A DNA stretch of 64,000 nucleotides from assembly GCA_036971475.1 (NCBI GenBank), contig JBAIZL010000006.1:5257501-5321500 (forward strand), read 5' to 3'. Below the pieces are notes generated by a model. The model saw only the letters and a list, made by a program, of their open reading frames with translations. It was not told the origin of the DNA and did no database searches. This DNA comes from Prosapia bicincta. Taxonomy: Eukaryota > Arthropoda > Insecta > Hemiptera > Cercopidae. Shown in pieces: positions 12,541 to 23,853 of this stretch (position 1 is its first letter; each line of letters starts with the position of its first letter). A program made the translations under genes and the position numbers.

Positions 12541-13084
12541 TTACTTTAATAAGCGAATTTGTAAACTCACTAATTGCCTTTAAAATAAATATTTTCAAAA
12601 GTTACAGTAAGTAAGAGATTGCTATACGCTGCAAAAAAAAAAAAATAATGCTAAGTAATTCTCAAGAAGTGTATCCGCCATTCGGCTGTGACTACGACAC
12701 TCGCAGCGCCGTAAATGGGGGGGACTTGACTGGCTATGCCCGTATTTGTGCGCATCTGGCAATGCCGCTGCGTATGTAGAGCCTTGGATAAAACAGCAGG
12801 CCAAGTGAGTTTTCCATATTCGTACGTCAGTGATGTTATGTAGAATGAGCCAGAGTTGCTGATATTATACCCGAAATATGTTTAAACAATACAATTAAAG
12901 TTTGCTACAGAGGGGCTTTGTAAAAGTAATAAACATAAGTTACTCCAGTTATAATATTCCATTTCAAGGGTGCAGCAACAGGGATTTTTAGGATTAGCTC
13001 TCCATAGGGACTATATAGTTTGTAATTGTTTATCTGCTAAAATAGCTTTATTAAATTGCCCAGCCCTAATAGAAGTTTAGAATT
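12541..13084. other. No supported feature
   Basis: Contains a GC-richer patch at 12660-12800 with a 60-codon minus-strand frame that I do not consider a gene. The rest is AT-rich and unassigned. Confidence 0.45.
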
Positions 13085-13657
13085 ATTTTTTAAACACTCA
13101 AGAAAAACAAGCAATCAAATTTTTTAAAAAAGTTAATTACTATCAAGATCAACAAAGAAAAATTTTATTTTAGTTTCTTTTTATTTTATAAATACAACTA
13201 ATATAAATATGTATATACAATATTAAGTGCCAAAATAGAAACAGAATTTCCTTGCAATTCTCCTTTCTATGTATGTTGTTGGACTATTATTAATGTTTGT
13301 TACTATTTATACGCTTTCTTTTTTCATCGCTCGTATTGTTTTGTAGTTTCTTTTCGCTTTCCTTTCGCATTATCCGTTTGTGAAGCAAAGTTAGATACCA
13401 TTAATCCAGTTTGTTTGTTTATTTTATTCTTTTCGTGCATTTTTATACCTTAAATTTAAGATTTAAGGATGTTTCTACGACAACCAATTGGAGGCCAAAG
13501 AAAAATTCATACACATTTTTGAGAAGTACATTTTAGCCGTAGAAAAGTTTTCTCAGTACCAAAGGCTCAGAGCTTTCAATTTAATTACTGAATAAATATT
13601 TGAACTTGATTGGATGAATAAAAACGTATTTTATTAACGATTGAAAATTTGTACAAT
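13085..13657 (-). repeat. Dispersed repeat A, right half
   Basis: AACAAAGAAAAATTTTATTT, AAATATTTGAACTTGATTGG and the terminal TTAACGATTGAAAATTTGTA are shared in this order with 18.9-19.35 kb and 21.9-22.46 kb, and the terminus is also at 24.9 kb. The end runs into a (TA)n tract. Strand is arbitrary relative to the copies at 14.6 and 18.4 kb. Confidence 0.7.
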
Positions 13658-13658
13658 A

Positions 13659-13682
13659 TATATATATATATATATATATAGG

Positions 13683-13750
<68 letters not shown>
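13659..13750. repeat. (TA)n microsatellite
   Basis: Pure TA dinucleotides interrupted once by GGCC at about 13681. It is followed by GTGAGCTAATAGAAGGAAT, the sequence that also follows the terminus of repeat A at 19340 and the (TA)n tract at 23851. Confidence 0.97.
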
Positions 13751-13753
<3 letters not shown>

Positions 13754-13805
13754 AGAGAATGTGAGCTAATAGAAGGAATTACAAATAACATCTCTGTTCC
13801 AGATA

Positions 13806-14071
13806 CCGTATGCGCCAAAATAATCAGTACTGATCAATTGTAAGATTTCATTTTATGTACATAGTTTTATAAACACAAATACACGTAAAAAAAAGCTAAA
13901 TCGGTTAGACTCGGGTACAAACACATTCTATATTGCCTCCGTTCAATTTAAGGCAACACTCGTAGTGTTCTTGAAGGTTTTGCATCATTTTGGTGAAGAC
14001 AGGTGGTTTCATTCTCGAGAAGACAACTATAGCTGATTCAGTTTCACTACTGTTTATTTTGGCGCATACAG
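13806..14071. mobile_element. Tc1/mariner-type MITE, 266 bp
   Basis: Terminal inverted repeats C(C/A)GTATGCGCCAAAATAA extend with few mismatches into CAGTA.TGA, and the element is flanked by TA on both sides (13804-13805 and 14072-14073). A TA target and CAGT-type ends point to the Tc1/mariner group. It is too short to encode a transposase. Confidence 0.7.
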
Positions 14072-14599
14072 TAGGTTAGTTATAAACGTAATCGATAGTG
14101 TACTAAAAACTGCCTCTTATTAAGCGTACTATAATCAATTTAATCGGGAACGACATTAATATTAATTTCAAACTTTTAAAACGTAAATACCTTCTGCAAA
14201 GTTTTCCTTTAAAACGAGTCCTTCAAGCTCTTAATAAAAATATGTCGATGGAATAACTTCATTTGGTGATGGGTTCAAATTTGAGAGATAAAACTTACAA
14301 AAAGCCCCTAAACGACTACGTTTGGCTTGTACCCACGAGGCAGTGAGTCCCAAACATTTTTTAAGCCCTAGCTCACTTGAAGTAAAAATATTTCTTAGTG
14401 AGCCCGTACAGAAAATTGGCGTGTTATTTTACTGGTAGTAAAAATCTAAGTACATTTTTATGAATTAATTTTTTTCTCACTACTGTACAAAGTCAATAGT
14501 TGTACCACCAATACTTATCCATAGCCAATAGACATATGGCCATACCTGACCGAGGTAGACCCAGATGCCGCACAATTTACATCCACTATTATCAGTTCA
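14072..14599. other. No supported feature
   Basis: AT-rich, unassigned. The end (14570-14600) resembles a diverged form of the GTGAGCTAATAGAAGG flank of repeat A in inverted orientation. Confidence 0.4.
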
Positions 14600-15030
14600 C
14601 GCTCTCCTTATATATACTGTATCTTGTTCAAATTTTCAATCGTTAATAAAATACTTTTTATTCGTCCAATCAAGTTTAAATACATTTTTTTAAACCTGTA
14701 GTGGATAACAATTGGTGTTATTACTGGATTATCAAATATTATTAAATTTAATAACAAATTAATTTTAGTTTTATATGGGAGAAAACGTTTTCACAAAAAG
14801 GGCAAGCTATGCAATATAGTTATTTCGTCCAATTTGGCTTAAAATAAGTAGTAACACGTGATATCAATAAACAGTTGATTTTATGTTGAAGTTATGGTAG
14901 AATAGCAGTTATAACGCATAGGTTATGTTACTTTGTTTATATTAAATGTAATTATTTAATAAAATGTAACTAAAATAAAATTTGTCTCTGTTGTCTTAAA
15001 TAGGAATTTAGTCTGTTAATTTAAACGTTC
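14600..15030 (+). repeat. Dispersed repeat A, left half
   Basis: Starts with the reverse complement of the terminus seen at 13640 (TTTTCAATCGTTAATAAAAT) and continues through GGGAGAAAACGTTTTCACAA, TAGTTATTTCGTCCAATTTG and GCATAGGTTATGTTACTTTG. The same order occurs at 18.42-18.9 kb and inverted at 24.6-24.93 kb. Confidence 0.75.
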
Positions 15031-15949
15031 AATTCCGACGCCCTTGACAATGGTTCCCAGTGCCCCAAATTGCCAAAAGGGATTGCTGTAACGGAGGATT
15101 ATGCCCTCAACGACTGTCAAAGAGATCTCCCAAATTCAATATTTCAATTCAGAATTGTGAATGTGAAAATAAAAGTCAAACAACTGCTATAAAGATTGTA
15201 TTATTTTTTAGAAGCTTCTACTTTATTTCGTCAATAATCGCCCCCCCCCTCCCACAGACACATACTTGTCAATGTTCAATGACTACTTTTTCAATCTGGA
15301 ACTAATATAAATTGAGAACGAATTAAATTCACTCATTTTGCCAAATTGCGTCTAATTTCAAGTATTAGAAAACAGCAAAATGACATTTAATTTTCAAAAT
15401 TTTACTTTGATGTTATGGTTAGCTCTCAGGCTCTTTGAAATGTTCTCCAAAAAGGCAAATGGTTCTGTAATCAGGAAATTGTAAGCAATTTGGAATTAAA
15501 CAAACACCCTCGTGCGCTTTGAACACTTATATAAAAAAAAAAACAAATAAACAATCCAAACTTAATAAAACAGAAGCAAAATTTAAAAAACATTATTGAC
15601 GTTATTTTTATTGATAAAAATTAAAAATAATTGACCAAATATTCCTTCATCCCCGGATAAATCCGGATAGAGCCGGTATAGTTAGGAAGAGTACACAGGA
15701 TAACCGACTGTTTACTGGCACTACTTGATTTATAGCTGTTTGGATACAAATTGCTCGCCTTGGGACTAAAATAATGCCACACATAACGCCTAAGCAATGC
15801 AGCTGGTAAATATTTTGTCTGCACATTCTTTCTTTTATATTTAAAAAGTAATATAATTAATCTGAATAAATCTAAACTCAGTATAAATACACTATATTAT
15901 TAGAAACAATTATTTTCTATCAAACCGAGCCCCGTCACGCTTATCACAC
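15031..15949. other. No supported feature
   Basis: Two short frames (81 codons at 15060-15305; 67 codons on the minus strand at 15621-15824) show no recognisable domain. Otherwise AT-rich. Confidence 0.45.
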
Positions 15950-17165
15950 AGTTCCAAAATCTAAATTTCATAAAAAACGTTAGTATAATCTAAATTTCAT
16001 AAGGAGAGTTAATATAAAATAAATATAATGAAAAGAATTCATATATTCTAAACGTCATTAAGAGTATGAAATTAATTTCGAAAGATCCTATAATCTAAAT
16101 TTAAAAAAAGAGCTCGTATAGTCAAAATTTCATAATGGTAGTTCATATAATCAAAATATGAAAGAAAGTTCGTGCGAATATATATAAAAAAATACATTAG
16201 AGAGTTCATATAATTTAAATTTCATGAGAAACGTTAGTGTAAACTAAAACTCATTAGGAAAGGTTGTATAATATAAACTTCAAAAGCAGAATTCGTATAT
16301 TCTGAATTTCATAATGATAGTTCATATAGGATACATTTTTTAAAAAATCGTATAATTTAAATTTCATAACGGCGGTTCATATAATCTGAATATAAAAAAG
16401 TTCTTGTGATAAAAAATTACATTAAGAGCGTTCGTATAATTTAAATATAATGAGAAACGTTAGTATAAACTAAATTTCATAAGGAAAGGTTGTATGATAA
16501 GAATGTCAAAAGCAGAATTCGTATATTCTAAATTTCATAATGATAGTTCATATACGTGGGATAAATTTTAAAAAGAGTTCGTATAATCTAAATTTCATAA
16601 CGGCGGTTCATATAATTTAAATTCCATGAGAAACGTTAAAGTAAACTAAAATTCACAAGGAAAGGTTGTATAATATAAATTTCAAAAACAGAATTCGTAT
16701 ATTCTAAATTTCATAATGATAGTTCATATAAGCTAAATTTCATAGAGAGCGTTAGTTTAATTTAAATAATATAAAAAGCGACCGTATAATATAAATCTCA
16801 AGAACGTTATCATAAACAAACTTTTAAAAGGAAAGTGCGTGATTTAAATTTTAAAATAAGACTTTGTAGAATCTAAATTTCAAAGAGAGCGTTAATTTAA
16901 TTTAAATAACATAAGGAGCGTCCATAAAATCTAAAATTCATAAGGGACGTTATCGTAATATAAATTTCAAAAGGAAAGTTCGTAATATAAATTTCAAAAT
17001 AAGACTTCGTATAATCTAAATTTCATAAAGAGCGTTAGTTTAATTTAAATAATATAAGGATTGCCCTATATTATAAATTCCATAATATAAATTTCATAAG
17101 AAACGTTAGTATAATATAAATTTTATTATAAGCGTTCGTATAATATAAATTTCATAAGAAATTAT
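15950..17165. repeat. Degenerate AT-rich minisatellite
   Basis: Many loosely conserved units of about 25 bp built on TATAATCTAAATTTCATAA, alternating with GAGAGTT, AACGTTAG or GAAAGGTTG. A composite block (AACGTTAG..AAACTAAA.TTCA..AGGAAAGGTTG, then GCAGAATTCGTATATTCT and ATAATGATAGTTCATATA) recurs near 16230, 16450 and 16640. Confidence 0.85.
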
Positions 17166-18054
17166 GAATGGAAGATAGGATTTAAGGTATGGGCATATGT
17201 GGCTAGAAAAGGATATTGAATTGTAAACGATCTGGTTTACGTTCTTTCTTCATTAAAAATAAAATCGAGCCTTATCTTATCTGTCGTGACTTCCGACTTC
17301 AAAGTCCAGCCTTTCCCCTTTGGGTTTTGAAGATTAAGTGCTCTTATATCTACAATGCATGACTGACAACACAGTATTCCATTTCCAACTGATTTATTTA
17401 AGATGGTGTGCTTTATTTTAAAGGAGAACTAATCTCTATTTCTTCCTGTATGTTTCCCCTTATCTGGATCCAAGAGGATAATCGACTGTTAACAATCTTT
17501 TTTATTAAAATGAACGCTTCAGTGAAACTATTAAAATAATCTTCGAGTTACAGCATTACAGATGATATACTAGCATTATTGTGATAAACTTTAGTAATTA
17601 TTGACTTTATTTCCAATAACTAATATTATACTTGAGTTTGCAGGAAGTCTCAGGAACATAGGAAAGTAATAAACAATTGGTGCCCAAAAAATATCTTCAC
17701 TTCACAATGCCAAAATTTAAAATTCACGGCTTTCTATAAAATAAGGCAATATATTATACAGTAATATATAGCCACGAAGCATCCAATTAGGATAGAATTA
17801 GAAAACCAAAATAACGTTCGAAAAGATAATGAACTTGTTGACAAGCAAAGTGGTGTCATTGGTGAATGTATGTTTGGTGCACGGGGCAAGGAGGCCGTGT
17901 TTAACTTTTATAACTGTTTACTTCGTGCATTAATAAATACTATTACAAAAAAAATAATAAATCTACCCTAACCTGATACTTTATAGCTATGTATTTATCT
18001 AATAGGTTGTTATATAAAAGAACAAGGATTATATAAAGTTGTGCGTGGGATGTG
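17166..18054. other. No supported feature
   Basis: AT-rich sequence with no frame, repeat or RNA gene that I recognise. Confidence 0.45.
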
Positions 18055-18055
18055 T

Positions 18056-18095
<40 letters not shown>

Positions 18096-18118
18096 CGTGT
18101 GTGTGTGTGTGTGTGTGT
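18055..18118. repeat. (GT)n microsatellite with GC interruption
   Basis: GT dinucleotides with a short GCGCGCGC block near 18088. The minus-strand (HT)n reading frame across it is an artefact. Confidence 0.97.
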
Positions 18119-18189
18119 AGAATATCAAATATGTTTGATAGAATGACAAAAAAAATTGTTTTTTTTTGTCATTCTTAGTATTGTAATTC

Positions 18190-18250
18190 CTGAGGATGTT
18201 GGTAATGTCAACCAACGAAAAGCTTTGAATGTATTATTCAATAAATTATT
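18190..18250 (+). ncRNA. Hammerhead-like hairpin of a solitary PLE-like end
   Basis: CTGAGGA, one T, GTTGGT, a loop, ACCAAC, GAAA at 18190-18220, followed by a TTCAATAAATTATTCCTGT-type tail. The six-base stem is perfect and unrelated in sequence to the other copies. No partner arm is visible nearby. Confidence 0.45.
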
Positions 18251-18419
18251 CCTGTAATAGTGTGTATTATTTGATCTTAAAATATATAACTTTGTAACAC
18301 TGTATTCACTTATCACTTTCATTATATGTACTTAAACAAGATTCTTACTTGGTATTTATGCGAGTTAACTTTCAAAGATTGATAGTATCTCCATTGTCGA
18401 GCATCCACTGAACGTTTAT

Positions 18420-19350
18420 ATATATATATAATTAAAATGTTCAATAATTAATAAAATACTTTTTATTAAAGTAAAGATCATCATTCACGATCAAATACAT
18501 TTTTTTGAGCTTGCAGTGATGTTAATAGCGTTAATTAATATAGTTAATTGTTAACTTGATGTTAATAGCGTTTTTAAAAATACTTATTCATTAATTAAAT
18601 TTAATAATGAATTAATTTTATTCTTATAAGGAAGAAAAACCTTTCTAAAAAGGCAAGTTATGCAATTTCGTCTCATTTGGGTTAAAATAGCCCTAACTGA
18701 TAACATATGATTTCATACAACAGCTGATTTTATGTTGTAGGTTATGTGGTACCGCAGCTGTTTTACCGTATAGGTTATGTTATTTTATATTAATTGTAAT
18801 AATTGAATAAAAATAACTCAAATAAAATATTTATTTTTTTACCTAAGTAGGAATTAACTTTAAATGTTTTTGTTTATATTACTTGTTATAAAACAAGCAA
18901 TATAAAAACAAATTAATACATTCCTATTGAGGTTAACAAAGAAAAATTTTATTTTAGTTACCCTTTAGCACTATTTATGGTATTGTGTAGTAACCATGAC
19001 ATGTTTAAGGTTGTACAATGGAGGTTTCGACCACAACCAGATGGGGGAAAAAATTCATATAGACTACATCTTTGAAAAATATATTTCTAGGTACAGTATT
19101 GGAAAATTGGTGCGGTGCTAAGGAGAGCTAGACTTCGAACAAGAAGATTCTCAGTTCGAATCCGGCTGGACCCCACAAATTTTATAATTTAATTATTGAA
19201 TAAATATTTGAAAAAACTGTATTAACATCAATTGTCATCCATTATAGGTTACCAAAATATATTTGAACTTAATTGGATTAATAAAACCTTTCATATTAAC
19301 GACTGAAAATTGGTACAAGATATGTATCAGGAGAGTGTGAGCTAATAGAA
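18420..19350 (+). repeat. Dispersed repeat A, near-complete copy with inverted ends
   Basis: The left end (TTAATAAAATACTTTTTATT) is the diverged reverse complement of the right end (TAAAACCTTTCATATTAACG), and the copy contains both halves seen separately elsewhere. Length is about 0.93 kb. No reading frame is present. Long imperfect inverted ends suggest a non-autonomous DNA element of unassigned superfamily. The flank GTGAGCTAATAGAAGG follows the right end without a long (TA)n tract here. Confidence 0.6.
19112..19176 (+). other. tRNA-like segment inside repeat A
   Basis: AGTTCGAATCCGG is a good polymerase III B-box match, preceded by a possible A-box (GTGCTAAGGAGAGC) and a CTTC/GAAG anticodon-like stem. 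A related, more decayed segment is at 22265-22312 (CAGTTTGAATCCCACC). The T stem does not pair well, so it is not a functional tRNA. It could be a tRNA-derived SINE relic. Confidence 0.35.
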
Positions 19351-19894
19351 GGAATAAAAAAATAATTTTATAAATTTGTGTTTGATATGAAATAATTTTT
19401 TTCAGTTTTTGAGGTATCAGAGCTCGTTTTATTATTTTTTCCTAATTACTGAAGACATTCTGAACTGCGTGGTGGAAGCAACAATTAACTACACTTCTTG
19501 TTACAAAAATCATTCTACATGAAGTTTTAATTGTTCGCTTGTTAATACATTCATTATAGCCAGACAATTCTTCACAGCAAGCAGTTGTTTGTGTGTGTGT
19601 AAAGACAAAAGAGTATTGCAGTTGTCATCGCCCTAACAACGAGAGTAAAAGAATGTATAAAGTATGACAAATGTGTGTCAATGACAAGTGCTACAGCCTA
19701 CGTGACTCTAGTCTACACCTCCTCTGCTCCTGTACCTATTACTATATAGGTGGCTAGTGAATCAATACATGGTAAATCCAGCATTTTCATCGGGTGGGAC
19801 AGTGGCGGGGATCACTAGGGAACTAAAATTTACTATTGAAAGGATAGTTCTAGGTTCCTTAATATGGTGTATCAATAAGCGTGTGCCATAACAG
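19351..19894. other. No supported feature
   Basis: AT-rich, then a less AT-rich patch at 19670-19860. Nothing recognised. Confidence 0.4.
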
Positions 19895-20035
19895 TCAGTA
19901 TTGGTTATGCCTCTGAGGACAGTTACTTGGTAACAGAAATGTACATGAGGTTAAAGATAAAATATTTGTATAAGAGGATTTTAAGTATAATTTATTATTA
20001 TTTAATTACAGTTTATTCTAAATAAATAGTGAATG
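19895..20035 (+). mobile_element. Solitary PLE-like 3' end
   Basis: Hairpin motif at 19913-19939: CTGAGGA, CA, GTTAC, TTG, GTAAC, A, GAAA, then TGTACAT and a tail ending in TCTAAATAAATAGTGAA. The palindrome at 30201-30397 and its tail match this order, so both belong to one family. Confidence 0.5.
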
Positions 20036-20215
20036 AAGGTATCTTTGAATGGGACATTTATTTTACAAAATAACCGCAAAAATCAAACAATAAAATGACA
20101 CTTTTCATAATTATAATATTGTTCTGTTACTTCATTCAGTGATGAGAGATATTACTTTCATATATTGTTATTCCTTAACTCATTTACTGCAAACGTCTAC
20201 GGTAAGTCTATGGTG

Positions 20216-21434
20216 CAGTGGTTCCGAAACCTTTAACCCATAGATCCCTTGAGATGAAAATATTTTCAGACGGCGCCCCTACAAAATTGATTTTTATTTT
20301 TTAAAGTCCCTATTTATCAGTTATTTTGTTGATAGTAAAGTTTTAAGTCAATATTTATCAATTATAATAGTGGGTAGTAAAGTTTTAAGTCGCTATTTAT
20401 CAATTATTCTGTTGGTATTAAAGTTTTAAGTAAATGTTTATCAATTATCTTATTGGTAGTAAAGTTTTAATTCACTATTTACCAATTATTTTCTTAGTAG
20501 TAAAGTTTTAAGTCTTTATTTACCAATTATTTTATTGGTAGTAACGTTTCAAGTAAATATTTATCAATCATTTTTTGGCGGTAACGTTTGAAGTCAGTAC
20601 TTATCAATTATTCTACTGGTAGTAAACTTTTAACTCAGCATTTATCAATTATTTTGTTGGTAGTAAAATTTACGTTAATATTTAACATTTATTTTGTTAG
20701 TAGTAAGGTTTTAATTTACTATTTACCAATTATTTTGTTGGTAGTAAAGTTTTACGTCATCATTTTCTTCGTAGTAACGTTTTAAGTCAATATCTATTAG
20801 GTAGTAAAGTTTCAAGTCTTTATTTACCAATTATTTTATTGGTAACAAAATTTTTTAGGTAAACTCTAATAATTATTTTGTTGGTAGTAAAGTTTTAACT
20901 CTATATTTATCTATTATTTTGTGAGTAGTAAAGTTTTACGTCAATATTTATAAATTATTTTCTTCGTAGTAAAGATTTAAGTAAATATTTATCAATTATT
21001 TAATTGGTATTAATGTTTGAAGTCGATAACTATCAATTATTTTATTGGTAGTAAAGTTTTAAGTAACTATTTATCAATTATTTTGTTTTTGATACAATGT
21101 ACAAGTACATCCACCGTATTTTTTTATAATTTTTTCAACTGTAAAAACAGTCACTAAACTTAGGTTTTTGCTTAACCTAGGTATTTTAGAACGTTTTTCG
21201 ATCACCACAAAAATTTTACAAAGTTAATAAAGAAAGTTTGTCTCAGGGTAAAAAGACAGAACAATATTATATAGCGAAGCAGCTCTTTAATCTTAAAAAA
21301 AAAACTAGTTTAGCAATTTTACCATTAACAACATTCTACACTATCACAAATTGTAATTCATTTCACATTTTTAATTTAAGCGTTCAATTTGAAGCACGCC
21401 GTGGCACCCTAGGGACATACTTTCTGGACCACCG
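20216..21434. mobile_element. Possible hAT-like non-autonomous element
   Basis: The left end CAGTGGTTCCGAAACCTTT, followed by a GGCGCCCCTAC block, has the look of hAT termini. The right end, read on the minus strand, gives CGGTGGTCCAGAAAG with a GGGTGCCACGG block. No matching 8-bp duplication is evident, so the call is tentative. Most of the interior is the 42-bp array listed separately. Confidence 0.33.
20320..21090 (+). repeat. Tandem array, period about 42 bp
   Basis: About 18 diverged units built on GGTAGTAAAGTTTTAAGTCA followed by TATTTATCAATTATTTTGTT. The period is near a multiple of three, which explains the 65-codon open frame at 20588-20785. I do not regard that frame as a gene. Confidence 0.9.
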
Positions 21435-21889
21435 CTATAAAGTACATCTGAGGAGATATAAGTAACAACAATACCGCAAGTAGGTAACCCTCAAAACTAC
21501 AAATCGTTACGGCTATGTTAAGTTGCTGTATGTTAGAAAATAAAAATATGCATCGAATTTTCTTGGAGTATAATAAATGCCTTTGCTCTCTTCTTGGTAA
21601 AATTTACATCTCGCTTTCCTCCCGTCGAAAATCCTAAATCCGCCTCTGTGCGACATACTTTATCAATATATCATTTTCGGCATCCCTAAATCAGAACCAA
21701 ATTTTTATTATCTCCAAAAATAGTAAAATGAAAATTTATAAATGCGCGTGACCCAGCATGATGTCATAACTCCCCTATGCCCTCTGACAGAGCGTTTGAT
21801 GTCCATCCCGTAACCCGGTCTATATTTACAATATTTTCCTTGATAGACGATAATAGGCACAGTGCCTGCTAGCTTTAACATCTAAACAA
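21435..21889. other. No supported feature
   Basis: Unassigned sequence between the possible hAT-like element and a repeat A copy. Confidence 0.4.
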
Positions 21890-22459
21890 GTGATATAAAA
21901 TATTTTAAAAGTCAATTCCTAATGAAGTCAACAACAAAGAATTTTATTTGAGTTACTTTTTTCTTTTTAATTTAAATAATTATAAATATGTATAGGCCTA
22001 CATATGACAGAATCACATATTCAGTAGAAAAATAGAAAGCGAATTTTCTTGCATTTTCCATTTTTCTTTCTATACAGTATTTGGTGTTGGACTATTATTT
22101 TTGTTTGTTACCATTTATTCGCTAATTTTTTCGTTTCTAATTTATGAAGCTCATGATCTATAATTTCTCATTCTATCCATCTCTTGTAAATGCTTCATCA
22201 TTGCAAAGAATCTTTCAATCTTAAGTAATAGATTTTTTCTGTCTATGGGAAAGTTGACTCAGAGCCAAAGTGCTAGATTTCAAACATGAAGTTATTCAGT
22301 TTGAATCCCACCGGGACATCAAGTTTTTTAAATTTAATTAATGCATATATATTTGAAAAAAACTGTATTAACAATAATTGTCATCCACTATACGATAAAA
22401 TTAATGAATTTGAACTTAATTGAATGAATAACATATTTTATTAACGATTCAAAATTTGT

Positions 22460-22463
<4 letters not shown>
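21890..22463 (-). repeat. Dispersed repeat A, right half, interrupted in its (TA)n
   Basis: Shares the block order of the copies at 13.1-13.66 and 18.9-19.35 kb, including a decayed tRNA-like segment, and ends TTAACGATTCAAAATTTGTA. The continuation expected after the terminus (GTGAGCTAATAGAAGGAAT) is found only at 23859, beyond an inserted PLE pair and its flanking (TA)n tracts. Confidence 0.75.

Positions 22464-22534
<71 letters not shown>
22464..22534. repeat. (TA)n, left border of PLE pair
   Basis: About 35 TA units that separate the repeat A terminus from the inverted PLE copy. Confidence 0.97.
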
Positions 22535-22536
<2 letters not shown>

Positions 22537-22684
22537 TTGATATTTTACGTTATCCATTGTTTTTCCGTTGCACTGACTTTATGAAGTTAATATATTACTA
22601 TTGTAAGTAATTTTATCCACCATTAAGTGCAATAATTTTACCTTGAGTGATGAGGCACCTTTCGGTCACTTGACCATTGTCGAA

Positions 22685-23269
22685 TCACTGACATTTTTCT
22701 GGTGTAGATGTTCGGTCCGTGATATTGGTATTTGTTGACGTTACACGCACTTTCTCTTGATCTGTGTGTATGATGTTTTTATATAGTATGTCTTCTGTAT
22801 ATGTTGTTTGTAGATTCATTAAATTGTTGTGTATGTTTTTATAAATGTGGTATTTTTCTAGTGAGTTTAGTTCTATTGGGTTATTATTGATTTCAAGTAT
22901 GGTTAGGTTATTTTCGTAATTTGTTATTTCATGTTTATGTGATATTAGGTGTGCTGCAACATTTGATACTTTTGAATTTTTGTTTTTGAATGCTCTATAA
23001 TGTTCTTCAAATCTTATTTTAAATGATCTGGTTGTTTTTCCTATGTAAAAAGCGTTACAGTTGTTGCATGTAATTTTGTAATTTCCTGATAGGTTATGTT
23101 TTTCTGAATTTGTTTTGTGGTTTGTTTTATTAAGATATTTTATTATTTTGTTGTTTGGTATGTATGTTGGAGTGCAGTATTCTTTGTTGTATATATTTGT
23201 TATTTTTTCTATTTTGTTATTGGTGTATTTATATTTTAGGTAGATTTTTTTTCCATTATTTTTGTGTTC
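22685..23269 (-). pseudogene. PLE polyprotein fragment with GIY-YIG endonuclease, minus copy
   Basis: Reading down from 23269 gives 194 uninterrupted codons to a TGA at 22687-22685. The first 60 residues are lysine- and asparagine-rich linker. The domain then starts with NYKITCNNCNAFYIGKTTRS, where CNNC is the cysteine pair placed before GIY-YIG in many PLEs and YIG is the second half of the signature. RFEEH follows (conserved Arg and His region), then VAAHLISHKH and LNSLEKYHIYKN (catalytic Glu region). In PLEs this domain nicks target DNA for reverse transcription. There is no in-frame ATG and the reverse transcriptase is missing, so this is a 5'-truncated copy. Confidence 0.85.
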
Positions 23270-23270
23270 A

Positions 23271-23667
23271 TTACAAAATTAAATGCAACAACTGTAACGC
23301 ATTTTACATAGGAAAAACAACCAGATCATTTAAAATAAGATTTGAAGAACATTATAGAGCATTCAAAAACAAAAATTCAAAAGTATCAAATGTTGCAGCA
23401 CACCTAATATCACATAAACATGAAGTAACAAATTACGAAAATAACCTAACCATACTTGAAATAAATAATAACCCAATAGAACTAAACTCACTAGAAAAAT
23501 ACCACATTTATAAAAACACACACAACAATTTAATGAATCTACAAACAACATATACAGAAGACATACTATATAAAAACATCATACACACAGATCAAGAGAA
23601 AGTGCGTGTAACGTCAACAAATACCAATATCACGGACCGAACATCTACACCAGAAAAATATCAGTGA
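23271..23667 (+). pseudogene. PLE GIY-YIG endonuclease fragment, plus copy
   Basis: Encodes the same GIY-YIG module as the inverted copy (CNNCNAFYIGKTTRSF, RFEEH, LEKYHIYKN) and stops at the same place, with a few residue differences (for example KC for TC before the cysteine motif). The open frame appears to extend left to 23155, but its first 38 codons read antisense through the other copy and are not part of this element. It is truncated at its 5' end at 23271. Confidence 0.85.
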
Positions 23668-23767
23668 TTCGACAATGGTCAAGTGACCGAAAGGTGCCTC
23701 ATCCACTCAAGGTAAAATTATTGCACTTAATGGTGGATAAAATTACTTACAATAGTAATATATTAAC

Positions 23768-23770
<3 letters not shown>

Positions 23771-23851
<81 letters not shown>
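23771..23851. repeat. (TA)n, right border of PLE pair
   Basis: About 40 TA units, followed by GTGAGCTAATAGAAGGAAT, the flank expected beyond the repeat A terminus. Confidence 0.97.

Positions 23852-23853
<2 letters not shown>

Larger units (their letters stand above)
22535..23770. mobile_element. Head-to-head pair of 5'-truncated Penelope-like elements
   Basis: Two nearly identical copies face outward from a junction at 23270/23271. The minus copy (22535-23270) has more 5' coding sequence and a longer 3' tail; the plus copy starts abruptly inside the coding region. Both encode the GIY-YIG endonuclease end of a PLE and carry the hairpin just after the stop codon (22660-22683 minus, 23668-23692 plus: GGTCA/TGACC then GAAA). 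(TA)n tracts flank both outer ends. The arms differ by only a few substitutions, so the pair is young. Confidence 0.85.

Noticed and set aside
17943..18215. 90-codon minus-strand frame rich in His-Thr
   Set aside because: It is produced by the (GT)n microsatellite.
19112..19176. Functional tRNA gene
   Set aside because: The B-box matches, but acceptor and T stems do not pair and a second copy is more decayed. It is a repeat component.
23155..23270. N-terminal 38 codons of the long plus-strand frame as part of the GIY-YIG protein
   Set aside because: This part reads antisense through the inverted copy; the real domain begins at the junction 23271.
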